The translations under genes were made by a program, and so were the position numbers. From Streptomyces sp. NBC_00569 (GTDB lineage Bacteria > Actinomycetota > Actinomycetes > Streptomycetales > Streptomycetaceae), in NCBI RefSeq assembly GCF_036345255.1, contig NZ_CP107783.1, forward strand, positions 7,495,001-7,559,000: a stretch of DNA of 64,000 nucleotides. The letters are read 5' to 3'. The notes under the pieces were generated by a model. The model saw only the letters and a list, made by a program, of their open reading frames with translations. It did not search any database and was not told where the DNA came from. Shown piece after piece: positions 20,871 to 31,072 of this stretch; the first letter of the stretch is position 1, and every line of letters begins with the position of its first letter.

Positions 20871-22679
20871 CTAGCCGCCGTATGCCCCCGAGGCCGTCAG
20901 CCGCAGGGCCGTGTCGATCAGCGGAACGTGACTGAACGCCTGCGGGAAGTTGCCGACCTGGCGCTGCAGACGCGAGTCCCACTCCTCCGCGAGCAGACCC
21001 AGGTCGTTACGCAGCGACAGGAGCTTCTCGAAGAGCGTGCGGGCCTCGTCCACGCGGCCGATCATCGCGAGGTCGTCGGCCATCCAGAACGAGCAGGCGA
21101 GGAACGCGCCCTCGTCGCCCTCCAGGCCGTCGACGCCCGCGTCCTCGCCCGTCGTCGGGTAACGCAGGATGAACCCGTCCGGCGTCGAGAGCTCCCGCTG
21201 GATCGCCTCGATCGTGCCGATGACGCGCTTGTCGTCGGGCGGCAGGAAGCCCATCTGCGGGATCAGGAGCAGCGAGGCGTCCAGCTCCTTCGAGCCGTAC
21301 GACTGCGTGAACGTGTTGCGCTCCTTGTCGTAGCCCCGCTCGCACACGTCCCGGTGGATGTCGTCGCGCAGTTCGCGCCACTTCTCCAGCGGCCCGTCCG
21401 CGTCACCCGACTCGATGAGCTTGATCGTGCGGTCCACGGCGACCCACGCCATCACCTTCGAGTGAACGAAGTGCCGGCGCGGCCCGCGCACCTCCCAGAT
21501 GCCCTCGTCCGGCTCGTCCCAGTGCTTCTCCAGGTAGCGGATCAGCTTGAGCTGGAGCAGGGACGCGTAGTCGTTGCGGGTCAGGCCCGTCATATGGGCC
21601 AGGTGCAGCGCCTCGGTGACCTCGCCGTACACGTCGAGCTGGAGCTGGTGTGCCGCGCCGTTGCCGACCCGCACCGGCGCCGAGTTCTCGTAGCCGGGCA
21701 GCCAGTCGAGCTCCGCCTCGCCGAGCTCACGCTCGCCCGCGATCCCGTACATGATCTGCAGGTTCTCGGGGTCGCCGGCGACCGCGCGAAGCAGCCAGTC
21801 CCGCCAGGCACGCGCTTCCTCGCGGTAGCCGGTGCGCAGCATGGAGGACAGGGTGATCGCCGCGTCGCGCAGCCAGGTGTAGCGGTAGTCCCAGTTGCGG
21901 ACACCGCCGATCTCCTCCGGCAGCGACGTCGTCGGAGCGGCGACGATGCCGCCGGTCGGCGCGTACGTCAGGGCCTTGAGCGTGATCAGCGAACGGACCA
22001 CGGCCTCGCGGTAGGGCCCGTGGTACGTACAGTGCTCGACCCACTCGCCCCAGAACTCCTCCGTCGCCTCCAGGGACCCCTCCGGGTCGGGGAGGGCCGG
22101 CGGCCTCTGGTGCGAGGGCTGCCACGAGAGGGTGAACGCGATCCGGTCACCCGGCGCCACCGTGAAGTCCGAGTACGTCGTCAGGTCCTTGCCGTACGTC
22201 TCCGCGGTCGAGTCGAGCCACACGGAGTCGGGGCCCGCGACCGCGACCGTGCGGCCGTCGACCTTGTGCACCCACGGCACGATCCGGCCGTAGGAGAAAC
22301 GCATACGCAGTGCCGAGCGCATCGGGACGCGGCCGCTGATGCCCTCCACGATCCGGATCAGCTGCGGCGCGCCGTCACGCGGCGGCATGAAATCGGTCAC
22401 GCGGACCGTGCCGCGGGGGGTGTCCCACTCGGATTCGAGGATCAGGGAATCGCCGCGGTACGTCCGGCGTGCCGCGGTCGGCGGCTCGGCCTCCGGCGCG
22501 TGCGCCGGTCCCAGCCGCCAGAAGCCGTGTTCCTCGGTGCCGAGCAGGCCGGCGAAAATGGCATGCGAGTCGAAGCGTGGGAGGCACAGCCAGTCGACTG
22601 TTCCGTCCCGGCAGACCAGGGCAGCGGTCTGCATGTCTCCGATGAGTGCGTAGTCCTCGATGCGCCCGGCCACGTGCAT
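20871..22679 (-). CDS. glycoside hydrolase family 15 protein (glucoamylase/trehalase-like)
   Basis: 602 residues. The N-terminal IEDYALIGDMQTAALVCRDGTVDWLCLPRFDS segment and the NWDYRYTWLRDAAITL motif are typical of the actinobacterial GH15 group. Members hydrolyse alpha-glucosidic bonds; mycobacterial relatives act on trehalose, so glucoamylase versus trehalase cannot be decided here. No secretion signal, so likely cytoplasmic. ATG at 22679 is used; a GTG at 22673 has better spacing (six bases) from the GGAG and is an equally good start. Divergent from pyrG. Confidence 0.88.
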   Translation of the reverse strand: MHVAGRIEDYALIGDMQTAALVCRDGTVDWLCLPRFDSHAIFAGLLGTEEHGFWRLGPAHAPEAEPPTAARRTYRGDSLILESEWDTPRGTVRVTDFMPPRDGAPQLIRIVEGISGRVPMRSALRMRFSYGRIVPWVHKVDGRTVAVAGPDSVWLDSTAETYGKDLTTYSDFTVAPGDRIAFTLSWQPSHQRPPALPDPEGSLEATEEFWGEWVEHCTYHGPYREAVVRSLITLKALTYAPTGGIVAAPTTSLPEEIGGVRNWDYRYTWLRDAAITLSSMLRTGYREEARAWRDWLLRAVAGDPENLQIMYGIAGERELGEAELDWLPGYENSAPVRVGNGAAHQLQLDVYGEVTEALHLAHMTGLTRNDYASLLQLKLIRYLEKHWDEPDEGIWEVRGPRRHFVHSKVMAWVAVDRTIKLIESGDADGPLEKWRELRDDIHRDVCERGYDKERNTFTQSYGSKELDASLLLIPQMGFLPPDDKRVIGTIEAIQRELSTPDGFILRYPTTGEDAGVDGLEGDEGAFLACSFWMADDLAMIGRVDEARTLFEKLLSLRNDLGLLAEEWDSRLQRQVGNFPQAFSHVPLIDTALRLTASGAYGG

Positions 22680-23131
22680 CTCCAGTCGAACGGCCACGTA
22701 CGCCCCCGGAAGGGCGATCGCTCTGCGGTCTCTGCGGTCAAGGGTTCGTGTTGGTGCGTCGTCGTGAGAAACGAACTGACGAGCTCTTGTTCCGGGAGTA
22801 ACGGGCGGGGGTAGTGCCGTTTGCCGGCCTGGCTCGGCAGCGAGTGTCCGAGCAGGATACGACGCAGCACAGTGATCCGCGCGCCGGTCCCGGCAACGAA
22901 GGTGGGCCGAAAGGGTGAGCGGTGGGTGAGGTTTCGGTGATGCTGTGGTGAGGCATGTGCGGAGCGTGGCCGGAAGCAGCCTCGCCCACTCGCTGATACC
23001 CTGGTAGCCCGTGGACCGGTGCGCTTCTGCAAGCAGTCGAAGCCCCCGAACCCGCAGCGACGGCACCCCCGGAAATCTCCGGACCAGGCAAGCCGGTACG
23101 CATTCCAGACCGCGACCACGGGAGCCCCCTC
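22680..23131. other. divergent intergenic region between the GH15 and CTP synthase genes
   Basis: A 452-base gap that should hold divergent promoters. I see no gene, riboswitch motif or strong hairpin in it; a GATACC-like -10 near 22995 towards pyrG is too weak to call. Confidence 0.5.
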
Positions 23132-24811
23132 TTGGCCATGACGCCCAAATCCACGACGACCAAGCACATCTTCGTCACCGGGGGTGTCGCCTCCTCCCTC
23201 GGCAAGGGCCTGACGGCATCCAGCCTGGGTGCGCTCCTCAAGGCGCGTGGTCTGCGGGTCACGATGCAGAAGCTCGACCCGTACCTGAACGTCGACCCCG
23301 GCACGATGAACCCGTTCCAGCACGGTGAGGTGTTCGTCACCAACGACGGCGCCGAGACCGACCTGGACATCGGCCACTACGAGCGCTTCCTCGACGTGGA
23401 TCTGGACGGCACGGCCAACGTCACCACCGGCCAGGTCTACTCCCAGGTGATCGCCAAGGAGCGGCGCGGCGAGTACCTCGGCGACACCGTCCAGGTCATC
23501 CCGCACATCACGAACGAGATCAAGCACCGCATCCGCCGCATGGCCACGGACGACGTCGACGTCGTCATCACCGAGGTCGGCGGCACGGTCGGTGACATCG
23601 AGTCCCTGCCGTTCCTGGAGACCGTCCGCCAGGTCCGTCACGAGGTCGGCCGCGACAACGTCTTCGTCGTGCACATCTCGCTGCTGCCCTACATCGGCCC
23701 CTCCGGCGAGCTGAAGACCAAGCCGACCCAGCACTCGGTCGCCGCCCTGCGCAACATCGGTATCCAGCCGGACGCGATCGTCCTGCGCGCCGACCGCGAG
23801 GTGCCCACCGCGATCAAGCGCAAGATCTCCCTGATGTGCGACGTCGACGAGGCGGCCGTCGTCGCTGCCATCGACGCCCCGTCGATCTACGACATCCCGA
23901 AGGTCCTGCACACCGAGGGCCTGGACGCCTACGTGGTCCGCAAGCTGGACCTGCCGTTCCGCGACGTGGACTGGACGACCTGGGACGACCTGCTCGACCG
24001 CGTCCACAACCCCGACCACGAGATCGTCATGGCGCTCGTCGGCAAGTACATCGACCTGCCCGACGCCTATCTGTCGGTGACCGAGGCGCTGCGCGCCGGC
24101 GGCTTCGCCAACAAGGCCCGCGTCAAGATCAAGTGGGTCGCGTCCGACGACTGCAAGACCGCGGCCGGCGCCAAGAAGCAGCTCGCCGACGTGGACGCGA
24201 TCTGCATCCCCGGCGGCTTCGGCGACCGCGGCGTGTCCGGCAAGGTCGGCGCGATCCAGTTCGCCCGCGAGAACAAGATCCCGCTGCTCGGCCTCTGCCT
24301 CGGCCTGCAGTGCATCGTGATCGAGGCCGCGCGGAACCTGGCCGACATCCCCGACGCGAACTCCACCGAGTTCGACGCCGCCACCGCGCACCCGGTCATC
24401 TCCACGATGGCCGAGCAGCTCGACATCGTCGCCGGTGAGGGCGACATGGGCGGCACCATGCGTCTGGGCATGTACCCGGCGAAGCTCGCCGAGGGCTCCA
24501 TCGCGCGCGAGGTGTACGACGGCAAGGAGTACGTCGAGGAGCGCCACCGTCACCGCTACGAGGTGAACAACTCCTACCGCGCCGAGCTGGAGAAGAAGGC
24601 CGGTCTGCAGTTCTCCGGCACGTCGCCGGACGGCAAGCTCGTGGAGTACGTGGAGTACCCGCGCGAGGTGCACCCTTACCTGGTCGCGACCCAGGCGCAC
24701 CCCGAGCTCCGCTCCCGCCCGACCCGCCCGCACCCGCTCTTCGCGGGCCTGGTGAAGGCGGCCGTCGAGCGCAAGACCGGCGCCGCGGTGAACGGCAAGA
24801 AGGCCAAGTAA
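23132..24811 (+). CDS. pyrG: CTP synthase (glutamine hydrolysing)
   Basis: 559 residues. Converts UTP to CTP using glutamine. The synthetase domain begins with [21 protein letters not shown] (P-loop) and has the [21 protein letters not shown] segment; the class I amidotransferase domain has the nucleophile Cys in GLCLGLQ (about residue 389) and the His-Glu pair in AHPELRSRP (about residue 523). TTG at 23132 has GGAG seven bases upstream; ATG at 23138 is two codons later. Followed by a Nudix gene, as in the conserved actinobacterial order. Confidence 0.96.
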   Translation: MAMTPKSTTTKHIFVTGGVASSLGKGLTASSLGALLKARGLRVTMQKLDPYLNVDPGTMNPFQHGEVFVTNDGAETDLDIGHYERFLDVDLDGTANVTTGQVYSQVIAKERRGEYLGDTVQVIPHITNEIKHRIRRMATDDVDVVITEVGGTVGDIESLPFLETVRQVRHEVGRDNVFVVHISLLPYIGPSGELKTKPTQHSVAALRNIGIQPDAIVLRADREVPTAIKRKISLMCDVDEAAVVAAIDAPSIYDIPKVLHTEGLDAYVVRKLDLPFRDVDWTTWDDLLDRVHNPDHEIVMALVGKYIDLPDAYLSVTEALRAGGFANKARVKIKWVASDDCKTAAGAKKQLADVDAICIPGGFGDRGVSGKVGAIQFARENKIPLLGLCLGLQCIVIEAARNLADIPDANSTEFDAATAHPVISTMAEQLDIVAGEGDMGGTMRLGMYPAKLAEGSIAREVYDGKEYVEERHRHRYEVNNSYRAELEKKAGLQFSGTSPDGKLVEYVEYPREVHPYLVATQAHPELRSRPTRPHPLFAGLVKAAVERKTGAAVNGKKAK

Positions 24812-24906
24812 GCCGTGTAGGACATGGGTTGTACGGTTGCCGGGGTGCGTGCCTTTTGGGGTGCGTGCCCCGGTTTCTGTTTACGTGCGTAGGAGGACGT
24901 GTCGAC

Positions 24907-25536
24907 ATGACGACGATCAAGGACACCGCCGAGGAGTGGGAGGTCCGGGCGACCGAGACCCCCTTCGTCGGGAACAAGACCTCTGTGCGCACCGACGACG
25001 TGGTCATGCCCGGCGGCTCGGTCGTCCGCCGCGACTACCAGGTCCACCCCGGCTCCGTCGCCGTACTCGCCCTCGACGACCAGGGCCGCGTCCTGATCCT
25101 CAGGCAGTACCGCCACCCCGTGCGGCACAAGCTCTGGGAGATCCCGGCCGGACTCCTCGACATCCCCGGCGAGAACCCGCTGCACGCGGCCCAGCGTGAG
25201 CTCTACGAGGAGGCGCACGTCAAGGCGGAGGACTGGCGCGTCCTCACCGACGTCTACACGACGCCCGGCGGCTGTTCCGAGGCCGTCCGCATCTTCCTGG
25301 CCCGCGACCTGTCCGAGGCGGAGGGCGAGCGCTTCGAGGTGGAGGACGAGGAGGCCGACATGGAGCTGGCCCGCGTCCCCCTGGAGGAGCTCGTACGCGG
25401 TGTGCTGGCCGGTGATCTGCACAACAACTGCCTGGTGGTGGGAGCGCTTGCGCTGACCGCGGTGCAGGCCGGTGGCGGCGTGGAGTCGCTACGGCCGGCC
25501 GAGGCGCCCTGGCCCGCCCGGCCGTTCGAGGCATAG
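24907..25536 (+). CDS. Nudix hydrolase, ADP-ribose pyrophosphatase-like
   Basis: 209 residues. The Nudix box region is IPGENPLHAAQRELYEEAHV, with the REL-EE core intact but the final Gly replaced by His. RQYRHPVRHKLWEIPAGLLD upstream is typical of ADP-ribose pyrophosphatases (NudF type), which split ADP-ribose into AMP and ribose-5-phosphate. The ATG has AGGAGG ten bases upstream. The pyrG-nudix order is shared with mycobacteria. Confidence 0.9.
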   Translation: MTTIKDTAEEWEVRATETPFVGNKTSVRTDDVVMPGGSVVRRDYQVHPGSVAVLALDDQGRVLILRQYRHPVRHKLWEIPAGLLDIPGENPLHAAQRELYEEAHVKAEDWRVLTDVYTTPGGCSEAVRIFLARDLSEAEGERFEVEDEEADMELARVPLEELVRGVLAGDLHNNCLVVGALALTAVQAGGGVESLRPAEAPWPARPFEA

Positions 25537-25717
25537 GTAAGGGCTGTGCACCGGAGGGGCTGATTCCCATCAGCCCCTCCGGTCACACCATCCGCTGATC
25601 CGATTGAGGGACACCGCCGCGCCGCCCGCCAGGGAACGCCGATCCGCCTGAACTAGGCTCTGAAAGCGTCCCGCCCGCACCCCGGCGGGTTCGGCGCAGG
25701 TGGACGGAGCGTGGCCC

Positions 25718-27757
25718 GTGACGGATCAGGCGGTCGAACCGAAGGACGGACTGAAGAACAGTCAGTTCCTGGGCCGCAGCCGTGAGTTGAAGGAACTGCG
25801 CGCGGACATCGAGCGCGCGGGACTCGACACTATCGCCGGGCGCAAAGCGCCACGCGCGCGCGTCCTGCTCATCGCGGGCCGCCCGGGATCCGGTCGCACC
25901 GCGCTCGCAGAGGAACTCCTGGGCCAGGTCGCCGCCGGCTACCCGGACGGCATCCTGCGGACCCGCCTCACCGCCCCGGACGGCACCCGCGTCCCCACCG
26001 AACGCACCGCACGCGAACTCCTCGACGCCCTCGATCTGTCGGCGCCTCCCGGCGAGAGTGAGGACGACCTCACCGAGCGGCTGCGCGAAGGGCTCTCCGT
26101 CCGCAGGGTCGTGCTGTTCCTCGACGACGCGGCGGACGCCGAACAGGTCGACCCGCTCCTCCCCGAAACCCCCGACTGCCTGGTCGTCGCCGTGTCCGAG
26201 GGGCCGCTGACCGGAATCTCCGACGTGCGGCCCTGCACACTCGGCGGCCTCGACACAAAATCAGCCCTCGAGCTGCTCGGCCGGCACACCGGATCGGTCC
26301 GCATCACCGTCGATCCGCGCTCCGCGGAGTCCCTCGTCGAGGAGTGCGGATCGCAGCCCTCGGCGCTGATGCTGGCCGGCGGCTGGCTCGCCGTACGCCC
26401 CAAGGAGGCCGTGGCTGACCTGGCCAAGCAGCTCCACGCCCAGGCCGACGAGGGGTCCGCGCTCGCCCGCGTCTTCCAGCTCGCCTACGCGTCCCTGCCG
26501 GTGCCCGCCGCCCGGATACTGCGCTATCTGTCCCTCGCTCCCGAGGGCCATGTCGACCCGCACACCGCGTCCGCGCTGGCCGGCTGTTCCGTCTCCGCCG
26601 CGCAGACCACCCTCGACGACTTCACGGTGCTCGGCCTCGTCGGGCGGATCGACTCCGAACTGCCGCAGTACGAGGTGCCCGGCTGCCTGATGCCGCTCCT
26701 GCGGGGCCTGACCGAGACCCACGACCGGCCGGGCGAGGTGCAGCTCGCCCGCGCCCGCATGCTGGAGCGCACGGTGCGGCTGCTCCAGTCCTGCCGCGCG
26801 ATCACCGAACCGGACGGCTCGCCCGCCCGCAAGAAGCTCGCGGGGCTGCCCCGGGCCCTGCGTTTCCCGAGCCCCGCGGCGGGCGCCGAGTGGCTGCGGG
26901 TCCGGCGGCCCGCGCTCCTGGCCGCGGCCCGCCTCGCCGTCGCCGACGGGGAGCTCGACACCCTGGCCAGGCGCCTGATGGCGGCCCTGGCGCGGGCCCT
27001 GGCCGCGCACGTCGGCACCGAGGCCGCCGCCCCCGACCTCTACGGCATCCACCGCCTCGTCCTCGATGTCGCCGAGCGCAGGAACCTGCCCCGCGAGAAG
27101 GCCGCGGCCCTCCTCAACCTCGCCGACCTCGACGCGCGGACCGGCCGTACCCAGGAGGCGCTCACCCGCTACCGGGCCGCTCTGGACGCCGGGCGCGAAG
27201 CCAGGGACCCGTACGCGACCGGCCGCGCGATGGAATCCGTAGGCGGCACGTACCAGGAGCTGGGGGACTGGTACCGGGCCGCCGACTGGTACGGGCGCGC
27301 CCTCGCCCAGCGGCTCACCCGCGGCGAGCGCGCCGACGCCGCGCGGCTGCACGGCCGCATCGGCACGGTGAACACCTACGCGGGCCGCTACGGCGACGCG
27401 CTGCGCAGCTGGCGCTCGGCCGCCGCCGGATACCGCAAGGAGGGCGATGTCGCGGCGCAGGCGCGGGCGTTGAGCGAGATGGCGCGTGTCCAGGAGTACG
27501 CGGGCCGGCCCGAGGAGTCGCTGCACACCTGCCAGGAAGCGGTCGAGTGGGCGCGCCAGGCCAAGGACGTGCGGCTGCAGGCCGCGCTGCAGCTCCGCCT
27601 GGCCGACACGCTCGACCGGCTCGGCGACCCCGCGGCGGCGAAGCTGCACCGCGGTGCGGCCGAGCGCATGCTGGGAGAGGAGCTACCGATCGAAGGAATG
27701 ACTCCAGAACAGGGTGCTGATGCCTACGAAATCCGTAGTGCATCCGAAGAAGATTGA
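25718..27757 (+). CDS. P-loop ATPase-like protein with TPR repeats (STAND/NB-ARC-like)
   Basis: 679 residues. An N-terminal NTPase module has a variant Walker A, GRPGSGRT, in which Arg replaces the usual Lys (about residue 55), and a Walker B-like VVLFLDDAAD. A helical middle region follows, then about five TPR-like repeats (about residues 460-640, for example LNLADLDARTGRTQEALTRYRAALDAG). The architecture fits STAND-type signalling or regulatory proteins; there is no HTH or effector domain. GTG at 25718 has GGAG eight bases upstream. Role unknown. Confidence 0.8.
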   Translation: MTDQAVEPKDGLKNSQFLGRSRELKELRADIERAGLDTIAGRKAPRARVLLIAGRPGSGRTALAEELLGQVAAGYPDGILRTRLTAPDGTRVPTERTARELLDALDLSAPPGESEDDLTERLREGLSVRRVVLFLDDAADAEQVDPLLPETPDCLVVAVSEGPLTGISDVRPCTLGGLDTKSALELLGRHTGSVRITVDPRSAESLVEECGSQPSALMLAGGWLAVRPKEAVADLAKQLHAQADEGSALARVFQLAYASLPVPAARILRYLSLAPEGHVDPHTASALAGCSVSAAQTTLDDFTVLGLVGRIDSELPQYEVPGCLMPLLRGLTETHDRPGEVQLARARMLERTVRLLQSCRAITEPDGSPARKKLAGLPRALRFPSPAAGAEWLRVRRPALLAAARLAVADGELDTLARRLMAALARALAAHVGTEAAAPDLYGIHRLVLDVAERRNLPREKAAALLNLADLDARTGRTQEALTRYRAALDAGREARDPYATGRAMESVGGTYQELGDWYRAADWYGRALAQRLTRGERADAARLHGRIGTVNTYAGRYGDALRSWRSAAAGYRKEGDVAAQARALSEMARVQEYAGRPEESLHTCQEAVEWARQAKDVRLQAALQLRLADTLDRLGDPAAAKLHRGAAERMLGEELPIEGMTPEQGADAYEIRSASEED

Positions 27758-27770
27758 TGCTTTGAAAGGC

Positions 27771-27798
27771 TAGACAGCTAGAAATCCTTCATTAGACT
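27771..27798 (+). promoter_or_regulatory. possible ald promoter
   Basis: TAGACA (27771-27776) and TAGACT (27793-27798) are separated by 16 bases, about 100 bases before the ald start. Resembles a housekeeping promoter with a one-base -35 deviation. Weak call. Confidence 0.35.
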
Positions 27799-27901
27799 GG
27801 CTCCGCCGCGTACTTCCGTGGTGTCTCCCGATGCGCCCCCAAGCGCACGGGTATGTAGTGCATTGCCCGAGAAATCCCTGAGCCAAGGACCGTGATCGAC
27901 G

Positions 27902-29017
27902 ATGAAGGTCGGCATCCCCCGCGAGGTCAAGAACAACGAGTTCCGGGTGGCCATCACCCCCGCCGGTGTGCACGAGCTCGTGCGCAACGGCCACCAGGTC
28001 TTCGTCGAGCAGAACGCCGGTGTCGGCTCCTCGATCACGGACGACGAGTACGTCTCGGCCGGTGCGCAGATCCTCGGCACCGCCGACGAGGTCTGGGCCA
28101 CCGCCGACCTGCTCCTGAAGGTCAAGGAGCCGATCGCGGAGGAGTACCACCGCCTCCGCAAGGACCAGACGCTCTTCACCTACCTGCACCTCGCCGCCTC
28201 CAAGGAGTGCACGGACGCGCTCCTGGAGTCCGGGACCACCGCCATCGCCTACGAGACGGTCGAGACCGCGAACCGCGCTCTCCCGCTGCTCGCCCCGATG
28301 TCCGAGGTCGCGGGCCGCCTGGCCCCGCAGGTCGGCGCCTACCACCTGATGGCCGCCAACGGCGGCCGCGGTGTCCTGCCGGGCGGTGTCCCGGGCGTGC
28401 TCGCCGCCAGGGCCGTCGTCATCGGCGGCGGCGTCTCCGGCTGGAACGCCGCGCAGATCGCCATCGGCATGGGCTTCCACGTGACCCTGCTCGACCGCGA
28501 CATCAACAAGCTCAAGGAAGCCGACAAGATCTTCGGTACGAAGATCCAGACCGTCGTCTCCAACGCCTTCGAGCTCGAGAAGGCGTGCCTCGAGGCCGAC
28601 CTCGTCATCGGTGCCGTCCTCATCCCGGGCGCCAAGGCCCCGAAGCTGGTCACCAACGAGCTCGTCTCCCGCATGAAGCCGGGAAGTGTCCTTGTCGACA
28701 TCGCGATCGACCAGGGTGGCTGCTTCGAGGACTCGCACCCGACGACGCACGCCGAGCCGACCTTCCCGGTCCACAACTCGGTCTTCTACTGCGTCGCCAA
28801 CATGCCCGGCGCCGTGCCCAACACGTCGACGTACGCGCTGACGAACGCCACGCTGCCGTACATCGTCGAGCTCGCGAACCGCGGCTGGGCCGAGGCGCTG
28901 CGCCGCGACCCGGCGCTCGCCCTGGGCCTCAACACCCATGACGGCAAGGTCGTTTACCGCGAGGTCGCCGAGTCCCACGGCCTCGAGTACACCGAGCTGG
29001 AGTCCCTGCTCGGCTGA
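27902..29017 (+). CDS. ald: alanine dehydrogenase
   Basis: 371 residues, standard family length. Oxidatively deaminates L-alanine to pyruvate with NAD. The N-terminus MKVGIPREVKNNEFRVAITPAG, the catalytic Lys in LLKVKEP (about 75) and catalytic His in TYLHLAA (about 96), and the NAD-binding VVIGGGVSGWNAAQIAIGMG are intact. It has its own upstream gap and a downstream terminator, so it is probably monocistronic. Confidence 0.96.
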   Translation: MKVGIPREVKNNEFRVAITPAGVHELVRNGHQVFVEQNAGVGSSITDDEYVSAGAQILGTADEVWATADLLLKVKEPIAEEYHRLRKDQTLFTYLHLAASKECTDALLESGTTAIAYETVETANRALPLLAPMSEVAGRLAPQVGAYHLMAANGGRGVLPGGVPGVLAARAVVIGGGVSGWNAAQIAIGMGFHVTLLDRDINKLKEADKIFGTKIQTVVSNAFELEKACLEADLVIGAVLIPGAKAPKLVTNELVSRMKPGSVLVDIAIDQGGCFEDSHPTTHAEPTFPVHNSVFYCVANMPGAVPNTSTYALTNATLPYIVELANRGWAEALRRDPALALGLNTHDGKVVYREVAESHGLEYTELESLLG

Positions 29018-29070
29018 CGTCGACGACTCTTCGACCACTTCCGTCAACGGAAGTCGTCAATCTCACGCCT

Positions 29071-29100
29071 GCGGCCGGACCTTGTGAGGGGTCCGGCCGT
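29071..29100 (+). terminator. hairpin terminator after ald
   Basis: A 10-bp perfect stem (CGGCCGGACC at 29072-29081 with GGTCCGGCCG at 29090-29099). A smaller hairpin ACTTCCG/CGGAAGT lies just upstream of it. No U-tract. Confidence 0.75.
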
Positions 29101-29261
29101 ATGCGTATCACTTGGGCATCAATACGGACTTGGTCAACTCGCCTCGAACGTAACCCTTTAACCGATTCGCGCACCCGCGAAACGCTTCGAACCGACGCCG
29201 TGCACCCTTGACACAAGGGTGTTCCGTTGCCGACACATCGGGCCGGGTCCGGCGGATTGTG

Positions 29262-29290
29262 TTGCTGCGGAGTGGTGACACGCCATAGAG
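29262..29290 (+). promoter_or_regulatory. probable promoter of the parA-like operon
   Basis: TTGCTG (29262-29267) and TAGAGT (29285-29290) are 17 bases apart, about 75 bases before the GTG of the ParA-like gene. A TTGACA at 29208-29213 lacks a matching -10. Good fit to a vegetative sigma factor promoter. Confidence 0.5.
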
Positions 29291-29363
29291 TCGCCAACCG
29301 TCGGCATGGTGCCACGCTGACCTATCTAGAAGTTTCCTGGTCACCAAGGAGGTAAGACGACTT

Positions 29364-30533
29364 GTGAATGAGTCGACATTTACTCCCGGGGGTGGTCAAC
29401 CAGGAACGGTTGCGAGGGAGCAAGGTCCCGCGGGGCTCGAGGCTGTCGGCTCCGTCGCGGTCCGTACCTTTGCCGCCCGTCAGAGCAGCCCCCTGCAGAC
29501 GCAGACAGCACCCCAGAGCATGGATGGCCATCACGTGAACGCCATGGCCGGCGACCGAAGTGGCGAACGCTCCCACTTCGCCGACTACGACGAACTGCCC
29601 GAGGGGCACTTCTACGACCCCGACGCCGAGTACGAGCCGGACCCCGAGTACGCGGCCACGCTCGCGCCCGACGCTGCCCGTCAGCGCCGCGAGCGCGTCG
29701 GCCCGACCGGGCGTCCGCTCCCGTACTTCCCGATCCCAGGCCCGCTGACCGACCACGGCCCCGCGAAGATCATCGCGATGTGCAACCAGAAGGGCGGCGT
29801 CGGCAAGACCACGTCGACCATCAACCTGGGTGCCGCGCTCGCGGAGTACGGACGCCGGGTCCTGCTCGTCGACTTCGACCCGCAGGGCGCGCTCTCGGTC
29901 GGTCTCGGCGTGAACCCGATGGAACTCGACCTGACGGTCTACAACCTGCTCATGGAGCGGGGCATGGCCGCGGACGAGGTCCTCCTGAAGACCGCGGTCC
30001 CGAACATGGACCTGCTGCCGAGCAACATCGACCTGTCCGCCGCCGAGGTGCAGTTGGTGAGCGAGGTCGCGCGCGAGTCCACGCTCCAGCGGGCGTTGAA
30101 GCCGCTGATGGCCGACTACGACTACATCGTGATCGACTGTCAGCCCTCGCTCGGCCTGCTCACCGTGAACGCCCTGACGGCGGCTCACAAGGTGATCGTG
30201 CCCCTCGAGTGCGAGTTCTTCGCGCTGCGCGGTGTCGCGCTCCTCACGGAGACGATCGAGAAGGTCCAGGAGCGGCTCAACCCCGACCTGGAGCTCGACG
30301 GGATCCTCGCCACGATGTACGACTCCCGCACGGTGCACAGCCGTGAGGTGCTCGCGCGCGTGGTCGAGGCGTTCGACGATCACGTCTACCACACCGTGAT
30401 CGGCCGGACCGTGCGCTTCCCGGAGACCACGGTCGCCGGTGAGCCGATCACGACGTACGCCTCCAACTCGGTCGGCGCGGCCGCCTATCGCCAGCTCGCC
30501 AGGGAGGTGCTCGCCCGGTGTCACGCCGAGTGA
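29364..30533 (+). CDS. ParA-family ATPase, scpAB-linked
   Basis: 389 residues. A poorly conserved N-terminal extension (about 130 residues, acidic with PEGHFYDPDAEYEPDPEY) precedes a complete ParA/Soj domain: deviant Walker A NQKGGVGKTTSTIN (about 142-150), LLVDFDPQGALS, IVIDCQPSLGLLT. It is not the oriC-linked ParA; this is the second, ScpAB-adjacent paralogue conserved in actinobacteria (Rv1708 position in Mycobacterium). GTG with AAGGAGG 11 bases upstream. The next ORF overlaps its 3' end. Confidence 0.93.
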   Translation: MNESTFTPGGGQPGTVAREQGPAGLEAVGSVAVRTFAARQSSPLQTQTAPQSMDGHHVNAMAGDRSGERSHFADYDELPEGHFYDPDAEYEPDPEYAATLAPDAARQRRERVGPTGRPLPYFPIPGPLTDHGPAKIIAMCNQKGGVGKTTSTINLGAALAEYGRRVLLVDFDPQGALSVGLGVNPMELDLTVYNLLMERGMAADEVLLKTAVPNMDLLPSNIDLSAAEVQLVSEVARESTLQRALKPLMADYDYIVIDCQPSLGLLTVNALTAAHKVIVPLECEFFALRGVALLTETIEKVQERLNPDLELDGILATMYDSRTVHSREVLARVVEAFDDHVYHTVIGRTVRFPETTVAGEPITTYASNSVGAAAYRQLAREVLARCHAE

Positions 30534-31069
30534 GTCTGCCGGGGGCCGACGAACTGTTCCGTACGACCGGGGGAATGGGGCTCCAGGCCTCCTCCCCGAG
30601 GCGCCCGGTCAACGGCGAGGCGCGGGTGCCCGCACCGGCGGGTGAGAGCGACGCCGTCGCCGCCGAGGAGAAGCAGCGCGGCGAGGGCGGCGAGAGCGCC
30701 GAACACGCGGCGGCGGACGAAGAGTCGGGCGAGTCGCGCAGCCGCGCCACCGAGGGCGACAAGCCCGCGGGGCGCCGCCCGCCGCAGGCGCAGGAAGGTT
30801 CTGCCTCCGCGGGGTCGTCGCGCAAGCGCTCCCGGGCGGCCGCCAACCGGCGGCCCAGCGGGCGTGAGCGCCACGACGAGAAGATCACGGTGTATGTCTC
30901 CGCCGAGGAGCTGATGGACCTCGAGCACGCGCGCCTCGTGCTCCGCGGGGAGCACGGGCTCGCCGTGGACCGCGGCCGCATCGTCCGCGAGGCGGTCGCC
31001 GTGGTGCTGGCCGACCTGGAATCGCGCGGAGACGCGAGCATTCTCGTACGCCGACTGCGCGGGCGGTAG
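30518..31069 (+). CDS. probable ribbon-helix-helix DNA-binding protein, ParA-linked
   Basis: 183 residues. The first 120 are low-complexity and charged (E, A, R, G, S). Residues about 122-168 (KITVYVSAEELMDLEHAR... to GRIVREAVAVVLADLE) have the beta-strand, helix, helix pattern of ribbon-helix-helix (MetJ/Arc) domains. The GTG overlaps the ParA-like gene by 16 bases, has GGAGG ten bases upstream, and is thus translationally coupled to it. A disordered tail plus RHH next to a ParA resembles plasmid partition partners such as ParG or Omega; the assignment is inference from secondary structure pattern. Confidence 0.72.
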   Translation: MSRRVSLPGADELFRTTGGMGLQASSPRRPVNGEARVPAPAGESDAVAAEEKQRGEGGESAEHAAADEESGESRSRATEGDKPAGRRPPQAQEGSASAGSSRKRSRAAANRRPSGRERHDEKITVYVSAEELMDLEHARLVLRGEHGLAVDRGRIVREAVAVVLADLESRGDASILVRRLRGR

Positions 31070-31072
31070 CGG

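Noticed and set aside
19083..22814. 1243-residue open frame on the plus strand
   Set aside because: Antisense shadow of the PucR-type and GH15 genes, which have clear domains and better codon use; long antisense frames are normal in very GC-rich genes.
22442..24733. 763-residue minus-strand frame over pyrG
   Set aside because: Overlaps CTP synthase completely; composition is that of a shadow frame.
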